Part shown: positions 32,801-41,238 of the stretch, piece after piece
How the letters are laid out: each line of letters starts with the position of its first letter
Numbering within the stretch: position 1 is the stretch's first letter
Source of the DNA: a virus
Reading direction: 5' to 3' (one strand)
Virus record (IMG/VR): IMGVR_UViG_3300030101_000969
Span: 5,324-52,529 of that record
DNA length: 47,206 bases
Program-made: the position numbers and the translations under genes
Notes under the pieces: model-generated
Told to the model about the DNA's origin: nothing
Seen by the model: only the letters and a program-made list of their open reading frames with translations
Database searches by the model: none

Positions 32801-34874
32801 TATTTACATTTAATTTTTTGCCAAGATTTTCTATCATCTTGACCGTAACGTTGGTAGGTAAGTTTTTAGTAAATCCGGCTTCTTCGTAGAGTCTTTTTGC
32901 TTTTATGTCTAATAATCTATTTATATCTGCTTGAGGCAATACACCTTGCAAAGATAATATATCTACACCTGTTGCTTCTCTGCCTACTGCATTGATTAAT
33001 CTTTCATAAGCAGCAGAATTTACATTTGGAGATGCTTCTATATCTCGTATATCTATTTTTCCAAAGTAAGGATTTAAAACAGCATTTCCTAATTTATTTA
33101 CAAAAGGATTTGTTTCAGAGTCTGCATTAAGACCCTGCATAATGGCAAAATTATTTTTTAACTCATTTGAGTAATTAGCACCACTTATTAAATTTAATAC
33201 ACCTGATACACCTGCGGCTTCTGCTTCTGTATTAAATGTATTTCCTATAACTTGTTGATGAGTATCTGTAATTACAAATTTGCCTTGTGCGTCTTTTTGA
33301 AAAGAAAATTGATTAGGTGCTATAACATCACTATCTGTGTCTGCAAATATATTTATTTTTTCTTGATTTTCTTGATAAATTTTAAAAGCATCATTAAAAA
33401 ATGGAATTCCTGAATCAATAATTTTTTTACCATCTGCTACTACTATACTACCTGCTATATCTTCTAAACCTAATTGCCTCCCTTGTTCTTTAGTTATTTG
33501 GAGTTCTTCTACTACTCTATTAAAAAGTTCATCTTTTGCAGCAGTTATTCCAGCTACCTCTCGGTTAGCACTTATACCTCCTAAAATAGCATCAGCAGGT
33601 ACAAATACAGATTCACCTAAAGCTTCTGCAAGAACTTCACCATAAGATATTCTTTCGCCATCTTCTAAAGTTGCTAACTGAGCAAAGTATTCTGCACCAC
33701 CCGGCAAGCCCATTTGTAAAGGTGTTTGAGCAAGCAGATTGTAACTTTGTCTTACATAAGGATTTACAGCAGTACCAGTTGAACCCTTAACAAAAGGCAT
33801 TACAGAACGATTAGCACTTGTTATAACAGAAGGAGCAATAATTCTAGTTGCTATACCGCCAGTAACACCATCTACAAGACCTATAATTCCACCTCTTTTT
33901 AAAGCATAATCATGTGCTTCTTCTATAATTTGATCATTAGACATGATAGCTTTAATGGATTCAGGATCAGTCATGTCTAATCCGTTAGCACGTAAGTATT
34001 CGTGCATAGAGTGACTATATTCAATAGAACCTGACATACCACCAGTACCCACTACTTGACCGGCTATCTGTGGAATTGCACCAAAACTTCTTAAAATACC
34101 ACCTATACCTAAACTTGTTCCTGCAATTTGTAATGACGCTGATCCGGAACGACCAACTATGTCTCCTAAAAAGTCAAATTTTTGGCTTAAATCTAAATCA
34201 TTCCAAAATGCACCTAATGCTCTAGGGTTTTCACCATGTCCCTCTTGCATAACCCACTTAAAAGCATCACTAACTTCTACCTCTTCTATGGATTTTTGTA
34301 ATGTATTAAATGTATTAAGAGTATCTTGATTAAACTGTATAAGTCCTTTTTCTGCCTTTTCATCAGTTTCGTACATTTGTGCAGAAATAGGCTGCCCCGG
34401 AAACATTTCCTGAATCTGTCCGGATTTTCCGGTCCCATACAGCATAATATGGAGGTCTTGTTTTCTTTTTATCTCATCAGGAGAAAGACTTTGATTTTTT
34501 TCTTTGTCTAAAAGTGTGTTGTATTCATTAGTAACTTGTTCTTCTTCTAATAAAGACTCATATACTTTTTGTTTATCTATATTAGCTAAAGCTTCTTGTT
34601 CAGAACCAGCTACAAATTGTTGTGTTAAAACATCGCCCTCATCATAAAACTCAGGTGGACGTAAATTAGGTGCTATAGCATCATAAGGATTTTCTATAGT
34701 TAGAGGAGGTTCTTCTATGGTTTCTGTAACAACAGGTGTGGTCGCTACAGTTTCTTCTTGAACTGTAGGAGTTATGAATTTTGTTTCAAAACTTTGTATT
34801 CGTTCTTGTATTTCTTCTTCAGTTAAATCATCTGGCAAAGATAAAAACGATCCGTCAGACAGCAAATAGTCCAT
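26844..34874 (-). CDS. Giant polyvalent virion protein with zeta-toxin-like kinase domain
   Basis: 2676 residues. The N-terminus has Gly-rich hydrophobic stretches (about 245-290 and 330-350). A metallopeptidase-like HELFHAA lies near residue 914. Around residues 1495-1640 is a zeta-toxin-like kinase: strand IVLGPPASGKS (P-loop near 1500), AIVDSDDVKKIMPEY, and HTEASLLANTVRENFMAEGKNILLP, the zeta-type substrate and lid region. Near 2125-2320 RTPDFWIRQVLRDSISAQT and DAATRLAVYEDIL with NPLMQYFATVIPFMNPRLQG match the large polyvalent protein domain LPD38. Such multi-domain proteins are packaged and injected with DNA to counter host defence or remodel the cell. It is last in the late operon, after the internal virion genes. 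Confidence 0.82.
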   Translation of the reverse strand: MDYLLSDGSFLSLPDDLTEEEIQERIQSFETKFITPTVQEETVATTPVVTETIEEPPLTIENPYDAIAPNLRPPEFYDEGDVLTQQFVAGSEQEALANIDKQKVYESLLEEEQVTNEYNTLLDKEKNQSLSPDEIKRKQDLHIMLYGTGKSGQIQEMFPGQPISAQMYETDEKAEKGLIQFNQDTLNTFNTLQKSIEEVEVSDAFKWVMQEGHGENPRALGAFWNDLDLSQKFDFLGDIVGRSGSASLQIAGTSLGIGGILRSFGAIPQIAGQVVGTGGMSGSIEYSHSMHEYLRANGLDMTDPESIKAIMSNDQIIEEAHDYALKRGGIIGLVDGVTGGIATRIIAPSVITSANRSVMPFVKGSTGTAVNPYVRQSYNLLAQTPLQMGLPGGAEYFAQLATLEDGERISYGEVLAEALGESVFVPADAILGGISANREVAGITAAKDELFNRVVEELQITKEQGRQLGLEDIAGSIVVADGKKIIDSGIPFFNDAFKIYQENQEKINIFADTDSDVIAPNQFSFQKDAQGKFVITDTHQQVIGNTFNTEAEAAGVSGVLNLISGANYSNELKNNFAIMQGLNADSETNPFVNKLGNAVLNPYFGKIDIRDIEASPNVNSAAYERLINAVGREATGVDILSLQGVLPQADINRLLDIKAKRLYEEAGFTKNLPTNVTVKMIENLGKKLNVNIDTKSNGFKSLSLRLTGQPNFNKLNGQQKRLIYSFLSTLPAHEGNVITLPDFSPRPYTLNEYNQVVEVLNTGSAPTIPNIVKALGLNPNNLADKRVATRLRQDLVSAGIVDQKGSKYKFNANGEWTLNSVEQSKIQNDPQAKQEIKDIQKFRNLLSTALERMNLPEVALRLDKAIQTRVGQANPEAEGQFDPVWSEVFLSVAKAKEGTTTEQEVLDKLSKTMGHELFHAAVFLDLFSPQERANLDNYVRNNELNNKTATEVLGKEQLNVLKEDLGRMPTYLEAVEFRYNTIDNQNLNSVDLLEEANALLFEDYIENKKLSGKPRSLMERIKKFFTSINNGLNELGYQTYEDVFDKLVGGEIGTRERYGDTNQSVEVIGVDEFGAPTRNYEVQTPVVRTNRILATEFADLLRITEISIGNEYFPDAADRASPDFKRPLQDSPNLKYKLSNVQQRPTTLTIEFMRGAINEEYGNDINEIGQTIFGRGIVNNNNVVRRLGRTLENAEVGETQAQLYEMTQRTLIKKNYPDSFSVYVVGDLNRKTNSTVATNNLEEAIKIANEFVGAPFQILGNDKLITEYTIDRQKVMLDKDIMFGLKPPAFAQPSLPATDYLLIGSTALAVAPKQEISYQAETPPQGKVKRKLNLGPLKPKYKMSGIEFLSSKGTRGKQIKDNLRVYGRPLEMEGQATLAQRRLSKKLKLSEPLDDIAFENAKKDLLSMINEGADMLELSIHPATLEGMSRMSELQTTADQYLNSLGEEWFNNNSYLNTRKFIIDGKKVTGVRKAIVSLREKAESYSSNPVPNNRQAYIVLGPPASGKSFFAEEIARNYDLAIVDSDDVKKIMPEYKGGVGANATHTEASLLANTVRENFMAEGKNILLPRIGGLAKRKAIQNTIRDLQENGYSVKTVLVDVDYKTALGRMYERFAKTGRLVPPIYLEETKNTPIDTFHRVKYVTDGYAWIDNNGEQNQQVIRQDSGILPSSIYGARQSQVRRILRESSEINAPETVSSEVVDLQEAIEGAKGINERLVRANRSPKFNLNASPEAIRTAYIQELKDPLSFIPKDKLTPKYSLKERNPRFDDKFQELISKVTIRDKVEDAPSMGRQILETAKGYMTEDAIREQLVDRYARFKTLEMTAARARGQNENAMTADISAVSALMMSDRAGEIWRAAFMEGIMVYDQAKGFVRVETISPIDGKPVIPPMEFLAPAWADKTGDTLAAFQTVRVSKREERFDAEGKPVKTTAQDRKLAADALKKYPELQEMSDAYDRWDEHVVKFLVDTGVLDEATAIEWTKHSDYFPFYRMMGQDPVTGEVESKGPQIFKGMSIKRNIFVKAKGSKDKDIVDGVVAIGDNLRAAITLGMKNVAANRVVRDMVDAGFAQQVPLNRKGKNIITIRVGGKNKAFAVEDKPLFEAFQNFEGGALNFGGFFSRLTATPKEALSALITRTPDFWIRQVLRDSISAQTILGGNFIPLATSLRNWSRVWSGMIAKRLPFVKEDLIPEGVTKLRRAGVISGYDTVAREIDNSQKLIKAAYKKAGINNRGTLEQIYKAPFDAFLGIWNIIGEGTISSDAATRLAVYEDILAKTGNEAEATFQAMEVLNFTRRAKNPLMQYFATVIPFMNPRLQGVDVFYRGATGAYGQPQTSKQARRRAFGLRMGMLASLTPLYYFLVSDSDEYKEAPEEIRDNYYIIPKSKDLFGENTGILGFPIPFEVGLFTFTIPLRILRYFNNDETFKEMFKGIFRRIGQSLAIDPRQATFLNAPLENTMGYDFYTGRDIVPPRMQSLDPQLQYRPSTNNLWKEIGEEINVSPLYIENLWRGYTGTIGMWVANSTDSASRELFGMPDRQAFRFDELPAVGSLLIPSEGRGLENEFYLLKESTDLLLSSIKDAEDKILDRDRFAFNLSNEYKFEYMSVLESLTEELNNIDDLISQTRDEETRILNSTDLDPDEKAKALQEQQATRNFILRGMGDKRVELEEGLFETIRANQ

Positions 34875-34875
34875 T

Positions 34876-36195
34876 TTAGAACCTACTGCTCATATCAATC
34901 ATAGGCGGGTCTTCAGGTAAAGCAGGTATTTGTCCTCCACCATATTGCATAGAAATACCTAATTTTTTAGCTTCTTCTGCTATATATTCTGCTCTCTTTT
35001 TCTCTCTTATTTGTGTTTCATTTAAACCTTCATATCCGGGTTCTTGTCCTTTCATTGCCCTATCTACAAATCTTTCATGTTCAGTAGTATTTATTCGTCC
35101 TGTTACTGCTTCGTTTAACTCTTCTTTTAAGTCAACGTCCCTAGACAGTTCACCTCTAGTTATAGTGCCGTAGCCTATAAGTTCACCAGATTTATTATAT
35201 GCAGCTTGATTAGGTTTATAGCCTGTTATAGCCCCCTTTTCATTTCTTATAGGAGTTCCATACATATCAGGTATATCTCTAGCTAAAGCTTGTGCTAATG
35301 CTTCATTAGCTTGAGGTTTAGAACCCATTCTTTCGTAATAATCACCTAACTTTTTTGCTTGCTCTGATTTATATGCAAGTTCAGCTATTTTAGTCTCTCT
35401 TGCTCTGTCTGTTTTAGCTATATCTGCTTCAAGTTTAGCTTGTGTCAAAGCATCTCTATCAGCAGCAGCTATAGTCTTGGCAGCACTTTCAATGACAGGA
35501 TTTAAATTTTGTTGTAATTGTTGTGGTGTTGCAGATGTTCCTACAGCTAATCCTGCTCTTACTAAATCAAGTCCTTGTGCTGTACGTCTTCTTTTTTCTT
35601 GTTCTTCTGGATCAAAATAAGACCTCATTAAATTTTGATAATCTAATTCTGCTTGTGTAGGTTGCATTCTTTCTGAATAGAAGTCATAAAACTCTCCCAC
35701 CCCTATAGGATTGTAAATGTTAAAAGGTACTTGTGTTCCTGTTTGCATACCTACTATACCGCCTTCGCTATAGCCCATTTTTTCTACTACTTCAGGTGCT
35801 ACTTCAGCTAACGCTTCTAAGCCTTTATTTGGTAGTTCTTTACCTTCTTTCATACCTACCATGTTACTAGGCATCATTTGCCCTATACCCTGATTGCCTA
35901 CAGGCATTGCAGGTGTGTTTTGTGGCATACCTTGCATACTAACCATTGCAGGAGGAGCCATACCACCAAGACCTTCATTCATCATACTCATACTAGCTTC
36001 GTTCATAATCTTGTCAGCTACAGTATTGTCTTTGTTATAAGAAGCCATACGTCCCGCATAATCTTTTCTCATGTCTTTACGGCGTTTTAACTCAGATATA
36101 ACTAAATACTGTGGATAAGCACCTGTTTGCATAGATTGCATCAAAGCTGAGTCTGGTAATGATTTAATATCGTCTTCTATTTGTAGTATATTCAT
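34876..36195 (-). CDS. Probable internal virion protein
   Basis: 439 residues, Met/Gln/Gly-rich in the first third (SMMNEGLGGMAPPAMVSM), with GYSEGGIVGMQTG, a short element I associate with phage internal or tail proteins encoded next to polyvalent genes. The middle (about 200-290) is a charged helical region, the C-terminus ends in a Pro-rich tail. ATG 36195 follows AAAGG, and a palindrome copy lies just upstream. No enzyme motif is seen. Confidence 0.65.
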   Translation of the reverse strand: MNILQIEDDIKSLPDSALMQSMQTGAYPQYLVISELKRRKDMRKDYAGRMASYNKDNTVADKIMNEASMSMMNEGLGGMAPPAMVSMQGMPQNTPAMPVGNQGIGQMMPSNMVGMKEGKELPNKGLEALAEVAPEVVEKMGYSEGGIVGMQTGTQVPFNIYNPIGVGEFYDFYSERMQPTQAELDYQNLMRSYFDPEEQEKRRRTAQGLDLVRAGLAVGTSATPQQLQQNLNPVIESAAKTIAAADRDALTQAKLEADIAKTDRARETKIAELAYKSEQAKKLGDYYERMGSKPQANEALAQALARDIPDMYGTPIRNEKGAITGYKPNQAAYNKSGELIGYGTITRGELSRDVDLKEELNEAVTGRINTTEHERFVDRAMKGQEPGYEGLNETQIREKKRAEYIAEEAKKLGISMQYGGGQIPALPEDPPMIDMSSRF

Positions 36196-36206
36196 TTGTT
36201 ACCTTT

Positions 36207-36230
36207 TAAATATTGAACGTTCAATGTTTA
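36207..36230. promoter_or_regulatory. Palindrome copy I in the late operon
   Basis: 24-bp inverted repeat with one mismatched pair, core ATTGAACGTTCAAT, exactly filling the short gap between two late genes. It is the only copy within the late region and could control the last two late genes (internal virion and giant protein) separately. Confidence 0.65.
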
Positions 36231-37250
36231 ACGCATTCCTCCTAAAGCCTGATAAATGCCTAGTCCACCTAACCCTAATCCTAGCATTGTAGATGCGGCA
36301 GATGGAGTAGGTTGATAACTCGAAACTTGCTGTCCCGGAGTTATAGGCATACCTCTTAAAGCCTGTTGGTAGAACGATATGTTTTGTCTAGGATAAGCAA
36401 GTTGATCTTGGAACTCTTGATAACCCATGTCGTATATTTGTTGTTGCATAGCTTGTCTAGCTGTTCCTGCCTGTCCTAATTGGTCTAGTCTGTCTATTTC
36501 TGCTCTTTGTCTAGCAAAACCTAAGTCAGCTAATGCACCAGCAGCACCTAGTTGTTGACCTCTGGTAGCTTGATCTATACCTATTCCACTAAACCTTGCT
36601 GCTCTATCTCTATCAAAAGCCGCTTGTGCTTGTGCATAATTCTCAGCAGACCCAGCTAGTTGTATATCGCCTATTTGTTTAGCTAAAGCATTTTCTCTTT
36701 CAGATTGCATAATAGCTTCTCTATAACCACCTAAACCGCCTGATGCAGCAGCATCTTGGGCTATTAAATTACTGGCTTTTAACGACTGTTCTCTAGCAGC
36801 TTCTTTAGCCATATCTATAACTGCTTGTTGATAGGGATTCATATAAGACTGAACATTGCCGTAAACAGGATTACCTGCTGAATCAACTCCTGTTATTTGA
36901 TTAAAACGACTAGCACCTACTGCTTGTCCTGAACCTATAGCTGGAACCATAGTTCCTTCAGGTGTCATCATCTGATTCATAGCTAAATCTTGCATAACAC
37001 TACTTGCTGGTGCTATTTGTGTAGGATCACCTGCAACAGCTAATCCAGCTTTACCTGTCATAGCTAGTTCTTGTTCTGGACTAAATGTAGCTAATCTTTG
37101 CCCTTCATAAGTAGTATAAGGAGCAAGAGATTCAGTCTCTGCTCTTTGCATAAGCCTAGTTATATATGGCTCTGCATACTCAGGTAAGTTAGTTTGTGTT
37201 ACTGTTGATGTGGTTTCTTGAACACCACCTCCGCCACCGCCTTTACTCAT
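36228..37250 (-). CDS. Probable internal virion or tail-associated protein
   Basis: 340 residues from ATG 37250 (GAGG 7 bases upstream; an earlier in-frame start at 37268 lies inside the preceding gene). It begins MSKGGGGGG, continues with a Thr/Pro segment (TSTVTQTNLPEYAEPYI), and has a long Ala/Gln/Arg-rich helical core (about 140-290). Ejection-core proteins of podoviruses have such Ala/Gln helices. The stop codon lies in the palindrome. Function inferred from composition and context. Confidence 0.65.
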   Translation of the reverse strand: MSKGGGGGGVQETTSTVTQTNLPEYAEPYITRLMQRAETESLAPYTTYEGQRLATFSPEQELAMTGKAGLAVAGDPTQIAPASSVMQDLAMNQMMTPEGTMVPAIGSGQAVGASRFNQITGVDSAGNPVYGNVQSYMNPYQQAVIDMAKEAAREQSLKASNLIAQDAAASGGLGGYREAIMQSERENALAKQIGDIQLAGSAENYAQAQAAFDRDRAARFSGIGIDQATRGQQLGAAGALADLGFARQRAEIDRLDQLGQAGTARQAMQQQIYDMGYQEFQDQLAYPRQNISFYQQALRGMPITPGQQVSSYQPTPSAASTMLGLGLGGLGIYQALGGMR

Positions 37251-37740
37251 TGTCAAACCTCTTTTCAAATACCGTATAAGCTTTCTTCCAATTAGACCTG
37301 CTTAACCATTTCCAAAATCCGAACCTAGCTGTACCCTCTATTCCATCACAACCCGAATCTTTTGCCCAAGCTTCAAGTTTCATACAGAGCAACCAAGCCC
37401 ACTCTTTAAACTGATCTCCACCTATGTACTGTATCGCACACATCAAACTAGCCGGATATCTAATAAATTGTGTAGTAGCTACACCTAATACCTTATTGTC
37501 TTTATCTAAAGTTACCCATAGCTGCTGTTCATCATTCATTAAAGCTTCGTAAACGTAATCTATAGTCCATCTACCGCCAGAACGTCTTACTGCCTTTTCT
37601 AAATGTGGTTTTGCATCATCCCAAACCGTATACAATAAATTTATAGGAATCAAACTTATTATGTAATCAGGATATTCTTCTTTTATTTCTACGTAATTAG
37701 TATCTGATTCATCAAATTTTTCAACTTCAAACATATTCAT
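37243..37740 (-). CDS. GNAT-like phage protein (T7 gp13-type context)
   Basis: 165 residues. LWVTLDKDNKVLGVATTQFIRYP resembles the central beta hairpin of GNAT acetyltransferases, followed by CAIQYIGG and a helix (WAWLLCMKLEAWAKDSGC) and a late strand (GIEGTARFGFW). An acetyl-CoA P-loop (R/QxxGxG/A) is not obvious. Comparable acetyltransferase-like proteins such as T7 gp13 occur among internal virion genes, so a virion assembly role is more likely than catalysis. It overlaps the next gene slightly. Confidence 0.6.
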   Translation of the reverse strand: MNMFEVEKFDESDTNYVEIKEEYPDYIISLIPINLLYTVWDDAKPHLEKAVRRSGGRWTIDYVYEALMNDEQQLWVTLDKDNKVLGVATTQFIRYPASLMCAIQYIGGDQFKEWAWLLCMKLEAWAKDSGCDGIEGTARFGFWKWLSRSNWKKAYTVFEKRFDNE

Positions 37741-37741
37741 A

Positions 37742-40702
37742 TTAACCTGCCATTACCTTTTTATCGTTTAGTGGAGCAGCTTGTTTAGTAGTTCCTGTTT
37801 TTTCTGTCCTAACTCGATCTAGCATATTATCAAGCTTGTCGGAACCTTCATTAGAATTTCCATCTCCTAACATAGATACTACATCTGCTGGTATTATGTA
37901 CTCTCCGGGCGATACAGCTACTCCTTGCTGATTACCAATCATACCTATAATGTTATCTTCCATTCCTCCTCCCATGCCCATAATCAAACCTTGAGTTTGT
38001 GCATTAGGTACTTGTTGTCTAAGGATTGAATCTCTAGCTTGTAAAAAAGCATCTACTCCAAACTGCTCTATATATGCTTGTATAACTTTATCAGGATTAG
38101 GATGATTTCCTAAAACAGCCTCTCTTATTTCCTGTTGTAATGATATTTCACGACTCATATCAGGAACTTGCATACCCTGTTGCATTGACTCTATGCCTAC
38201 ACCAGTAGTATAAAGAGGATCATCTTCATCTTTATCGTCCTTTACATATTCTTTATCTTCTTCTGTTTCTTCTACTTCTTCTTCTTTTTCTTCTTCTTTT
38301 TCTTTTGCTTCTTCAGCTTCTTTAGCTTCTAAATAAGCTAAATAATCTTCATAAGTTTGTTTTTTTAACTTTTCATAATCTGCAGAAGGTATATCACCTC
38401 TAGCTAAAGCATCAGCTAAAGCTTGTTGATATGCAGTTCTTTTATCTGCTTGTTCTGTTCTGCTAAGTGTTTTGTAAATATTTCCTGCATGAACAACAGC
38501 AGGGTCTCTTTCGTATGCTCCACCATAAGAAGGATCATCAGCGTACATACCCACACCTGAATAACGTATGTCACCTACTTCCGGAACATTTAATACTGTA
38601 TAACCATTGTTAAGTTCGATCACACTACCATCCATAGGATTTTTAAATGTAGTTAAATCATCTATTTGTGTTCTTGTTCCATCAGGGCTTATCAAAATTC
38701 CTGTAGTTGCTACACGTCTTTCACCGGGATAAAGATTTTCAGTAGAATCTGCAACATAACCAAGTTCAGGATTTGTGTTTGTATAAACAAACGTACCGTC
38801 TTCTAATGAACCTTGTTTACCGTAACCTGTTGGTCCTACAATAATGCTTGATTCATCTTCTTCAGTGTCAGGATTATCTTTAACAATATTAGAAACAGCA
38901 CTAGGATCAGTGCCTATAACTATTTTACTTGCTGGTATACCTGCTGCTATAGCAGCATCATAAGATTCTTGTACTCCTGCTGCAACTGCCGCTTCTCGTA
39001 AAGTTGCTCTATTAGCTTCTACCTGTGTCATAGTAGTAGCTGAATCACCAGCATAAGGATTTTGACCTTGAGGACCACCACCTGAACCATACCCGTAAAC
39101 AGATTCTGTATACTCATCACTATTAGGATCAACATATCCGGGATCACCCGGTTGTAATTCTACTACTTGTGTATTTCCATCTGCATCTGTAGTTACTGTA
39201 GTATTACTTGTTACAGTTACATTTTCAGTATATGGTTCATTTGCTACTGTGGTAGTTGTTCCATCCTCATAAATAACTGTAGATGTACCATCATTATTAT
39301 CTATGACTGTGCTGCCCGGATTATTAGTAAGATCGCTATCGGTTATGTTGGTTTGCCCAGAGCCAGTATCATATACAGTATCTGTATTTACATACGTATC
39401 AGCACCTGTTTGCACTTTATTAGCATTTGCCCCTGTTACATCAGAACCGTATGCGGTAAAAGTACGTCCTGCTCCTGCTACAGCACCTTCTAATCCTACA
39501 TTACGAAAAGGACTTAATAACTGTGTAGTTGTTGGTAATCCAGCATTATAAGCATCTTGTACTCTTCCTAATACACTACCTACAGGTACAGCATCATAGT
39601 CATAATCAGGTAATACCATAGGTTGATAAGTAGTAGGCAAAATAGGAGGAGGTGTAAATTCTTGAGTTTCTCCGGCTGCTGCTTGTGCTGCACTAATTGC
39701 AGATGCAGGTATTACTCTATTAGGAAAAAAATTAAACTCTGGATCAATTCCGGGCATATAAGTATTAGAAGGTCTAAATTGTCCTTCGTTACCAACACCA
39801 TATACAACTTCCCCGCCCTCTTGATATGAAGGCACTTCTCCACCTTCAGCAGAAAAATATCTCAAATAAGGATTTCTTGAATGTATTACTTCAGGATATT
39901 TAGCATACATTTCTTTTTTTCTTTTTTCTCTTTCTGCTCTTAGCATATCCATATCTTGTAGATATCTATCCTGTGCATTCTGTGCAGCTAATGAACCACC
40001 ACCTAAAGCTATAGGTAGATAGTTATCAGCAACTGCTCCTACAGTATCAGACGATACTAAATTTTTTCCTAACTCAGTCATTCTTTCTGTAGGTGTCATA
40101 TTTGTATATGCAAAATCTAAAGAATCTGCTGTTTTAGCTGCTACGTCTTTTAATTGAACACCAGTTAGTCCTTGGTTTGCAGCTTGTTGTCTTGCTGTTT
40201 CAGCTATACGAGCAGATAATTCAGGGTCTAATGTGCTACCTGCAACATTTGCTGCTACTTCTGCTTGCTGTACGGCTTGCTGTGCAGCTAAATTCATATT
40301 TTCATTTAAAGCTTGTTGTGCATAACCTTGTGAAATCATTTCTTCACCACCTGCTGTAGAAATATTACCCATAATATCTCCCACTCCATATCCTAATACA
40401 GCAGATGCAATACCTTTTTCTAAATCACCTGTTTCTAAATATGTGCCTAGTCCTGAACCAAAAGCTGCACCACCGGCTGCTCCTACAAGACCTGCACCTA
40501 ATAAGTTAGGAAATATGGTACCGCCTAATAAACTGCCTAATATAGCCCCTACAAAGGCTTCAGGCTGTCCTGTTTGTGGATTTATAGTTATAGGCATAAT
40601 AGAGGCTAATCCAGCTACTTCTTGTGGATTGACGTGCATTAGCATAGTGTCGCCATAGCGACCCATTTTTGCTAATTCTTCTGCTTGTTTTCTAGCATCC
40701 AT
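37742..40702 (-). CDS. Large internal virion/tail protein
   Basis: 986 residues from ATG 40702 (AGAGGA upstream; a frame start at 40732 lies inside the previous gene). MDARKQAEELAKMGRYGDTMLMHVNPQEV is followed by a long Gly/Ala hydrophobic region (about 50-110) that could insert in the cell envelope, an Asn/Thr/Gly-rich beta region (about 430-560), a Lys/Glu low-complexity segment near 830, and a conserved-type end VSPGEYIIPADVVSMLGDG. That last motif is one I associate with podovirus internal or tail proteins of this type. No lytic transglycosylase motif was recognised. Confidence 0.7.
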   Translation of the reverse strand: MDARKQAEELAKMGRYGDTMLMHVNPQEVAGLASIMPITINPQTGQPEAFVGAILGSLLGGTIFPNLLGAGLVGAAGGAAFGSGLGTYLETGDLEKGIASAVLGYGVGDIMGNISTAGGEEMISQGYAQQALNENMNLAAQQAVQQAEVAANVAGSTLDPELSARIAETARQQAANQGLTGVQLKDVAAKTADSLDFAYTNMTPTERMTELGKNLVSSDTVGAVADNYLPIALGGGSLAAQNAQDRYLQDMDMLRAEREKRKKEMYAKYPEVIHSRNPYLRYFSAEGGEVPSYQEGGEVVYGVGNEGQFRPSNTYMPGIDPEFNFFPNRVIPASAISAAQAAAGETQEFTPPPILPTTYQPMVLPDYDYDAVPVGSVLGRVQDAYNAGLPTTTQLLSPFRNVGLEGAVAGAGRTFTAYGSDVTGANANKVQTGADTYVNTDTVYDTGSGQTNITDSDLTNNPGSTVIDNNDGTSTVIYEDGTTTTVANEPYTENVTVTSNTTVTTDADGNTQVVELQPGDPGYVDPNSDEYTESVYGYGSGGGPQGQNPYAGDSATTMTQVEANRATLREAAVAAGVQESYDAAIAAGIPASKIVIGTDPSAVSNIVKDNPDTEEDESSIIVGPTGYGKQGSLEDGTFVYTNTNPELGYVADSTENLYPGERRVATTGILISPDGTRTQIDDLTTFKNPMDGSVIELNNGYTVLNVPEVGDIRYSGVGMYADDPSYGGAYERDPAVVHAGNIYKTLSRTEQADKRTAYQQALADALARGDIPSADYEKLKKQTYEDYLAYLEAKEAEEAKEKEEEKEEEVEETEEDKEYVKDDKDEDDPLYTTGVGIESMQQGMQVPDMSREISLQQEIREAVLGNHPNPDKVIQAYIEQFGVDAFLQARDSILRQQVPNAQTQGLIMGMGGGMEDNIIGMIGNQQGVAVSPGEYIIPADVVSMLGDGNSNEGSDKLDNMLDRVRTEKTGTTKQAAPLNDKKVMAG

Positions 40703-40703
40703 A

Positions 40704-41042
40704 TTATCTTTCCTCTTTTGTTTCACAGCCAAATATATTAAAACTCATATCTACTGCACTCGTATATACTTTGATAACATCAGTTTGATTTAATGTTATG
40801 CCTATCACTATAGAAAACGAGTCATTGGCTGCTACAGATTTATCGTAAAATAAAAATTGTTTATCGTCAGCAGTCGCACCTCCTACGTGCACACTCAACC
40901 TAAAAGTTATAGCTGAACCTGTTCTATTTGCAGCAACTATCGAACTAACTGTTGTCTGAGTCATATCAGGTACAGTATATAAAGTGGTAGTTGTTGTAGC
41001 TGCGGGGTCAACCTGTCCTAATACTTTTAAAATATCAGCCAT
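40704..41042 (-). CDS. Small tail-region protein
   Basis: 112 residues from ATG 41042, overlapping the previous gene. MADILKVLGQVDPAATTTTTLYTVP and SSIVAANRTGSAITFRLSVHVGG form an all-beta pattern with strands of 5-7 residues, typical of small phage tail or fibre-associated proteins. Function unknown. Confidence 0.65.
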   Translation of the reverse strand: MADILKVLGQVDPAATTTTTLYTVPDMTQTTVSSIVAANRTGSAITFRLSVHVGGATADDKQFLFYDKSVAANDSFSIVIGITLNQTDVIKVYTSAVDMSFNIFGCETKEER

Positions 41043-41238
41043 GTTTTGCACCCATTAATAAAAATTGATGTCGTTTTATTGATTTACTAGGTATGCTTTC
41101 TTGCATTCTTTTTAATAAAAAAACCTCTCTTTCTAATAATTGTATTGCCTTCACCAACTGATCTCTAGTTAATTCTTCATTAACATAATCATATACAGGT
41201 GATGCTACTGGTAAGGTTGTAGGTGTTCTTTGACTCAT
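41035..41238 (-). CDS. 67-residue helical protein
   Basis: Contains one long charged helix (LTRDQLVKAIQLLEREVFLL) after a Pro/Thr-rich start; possible coiled-coil chaperone or adaptor of the neighbouring tail proteins. Coupled to both neighbours by short overlaps. Confidence 0.6.
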   Translation of the reverse strand: MSQRTPTTLPVASPVYDYVNEELTRDQLVKAIQLLEREVFLLKRMQESIPSKSIKRHQFLLMGAKHG

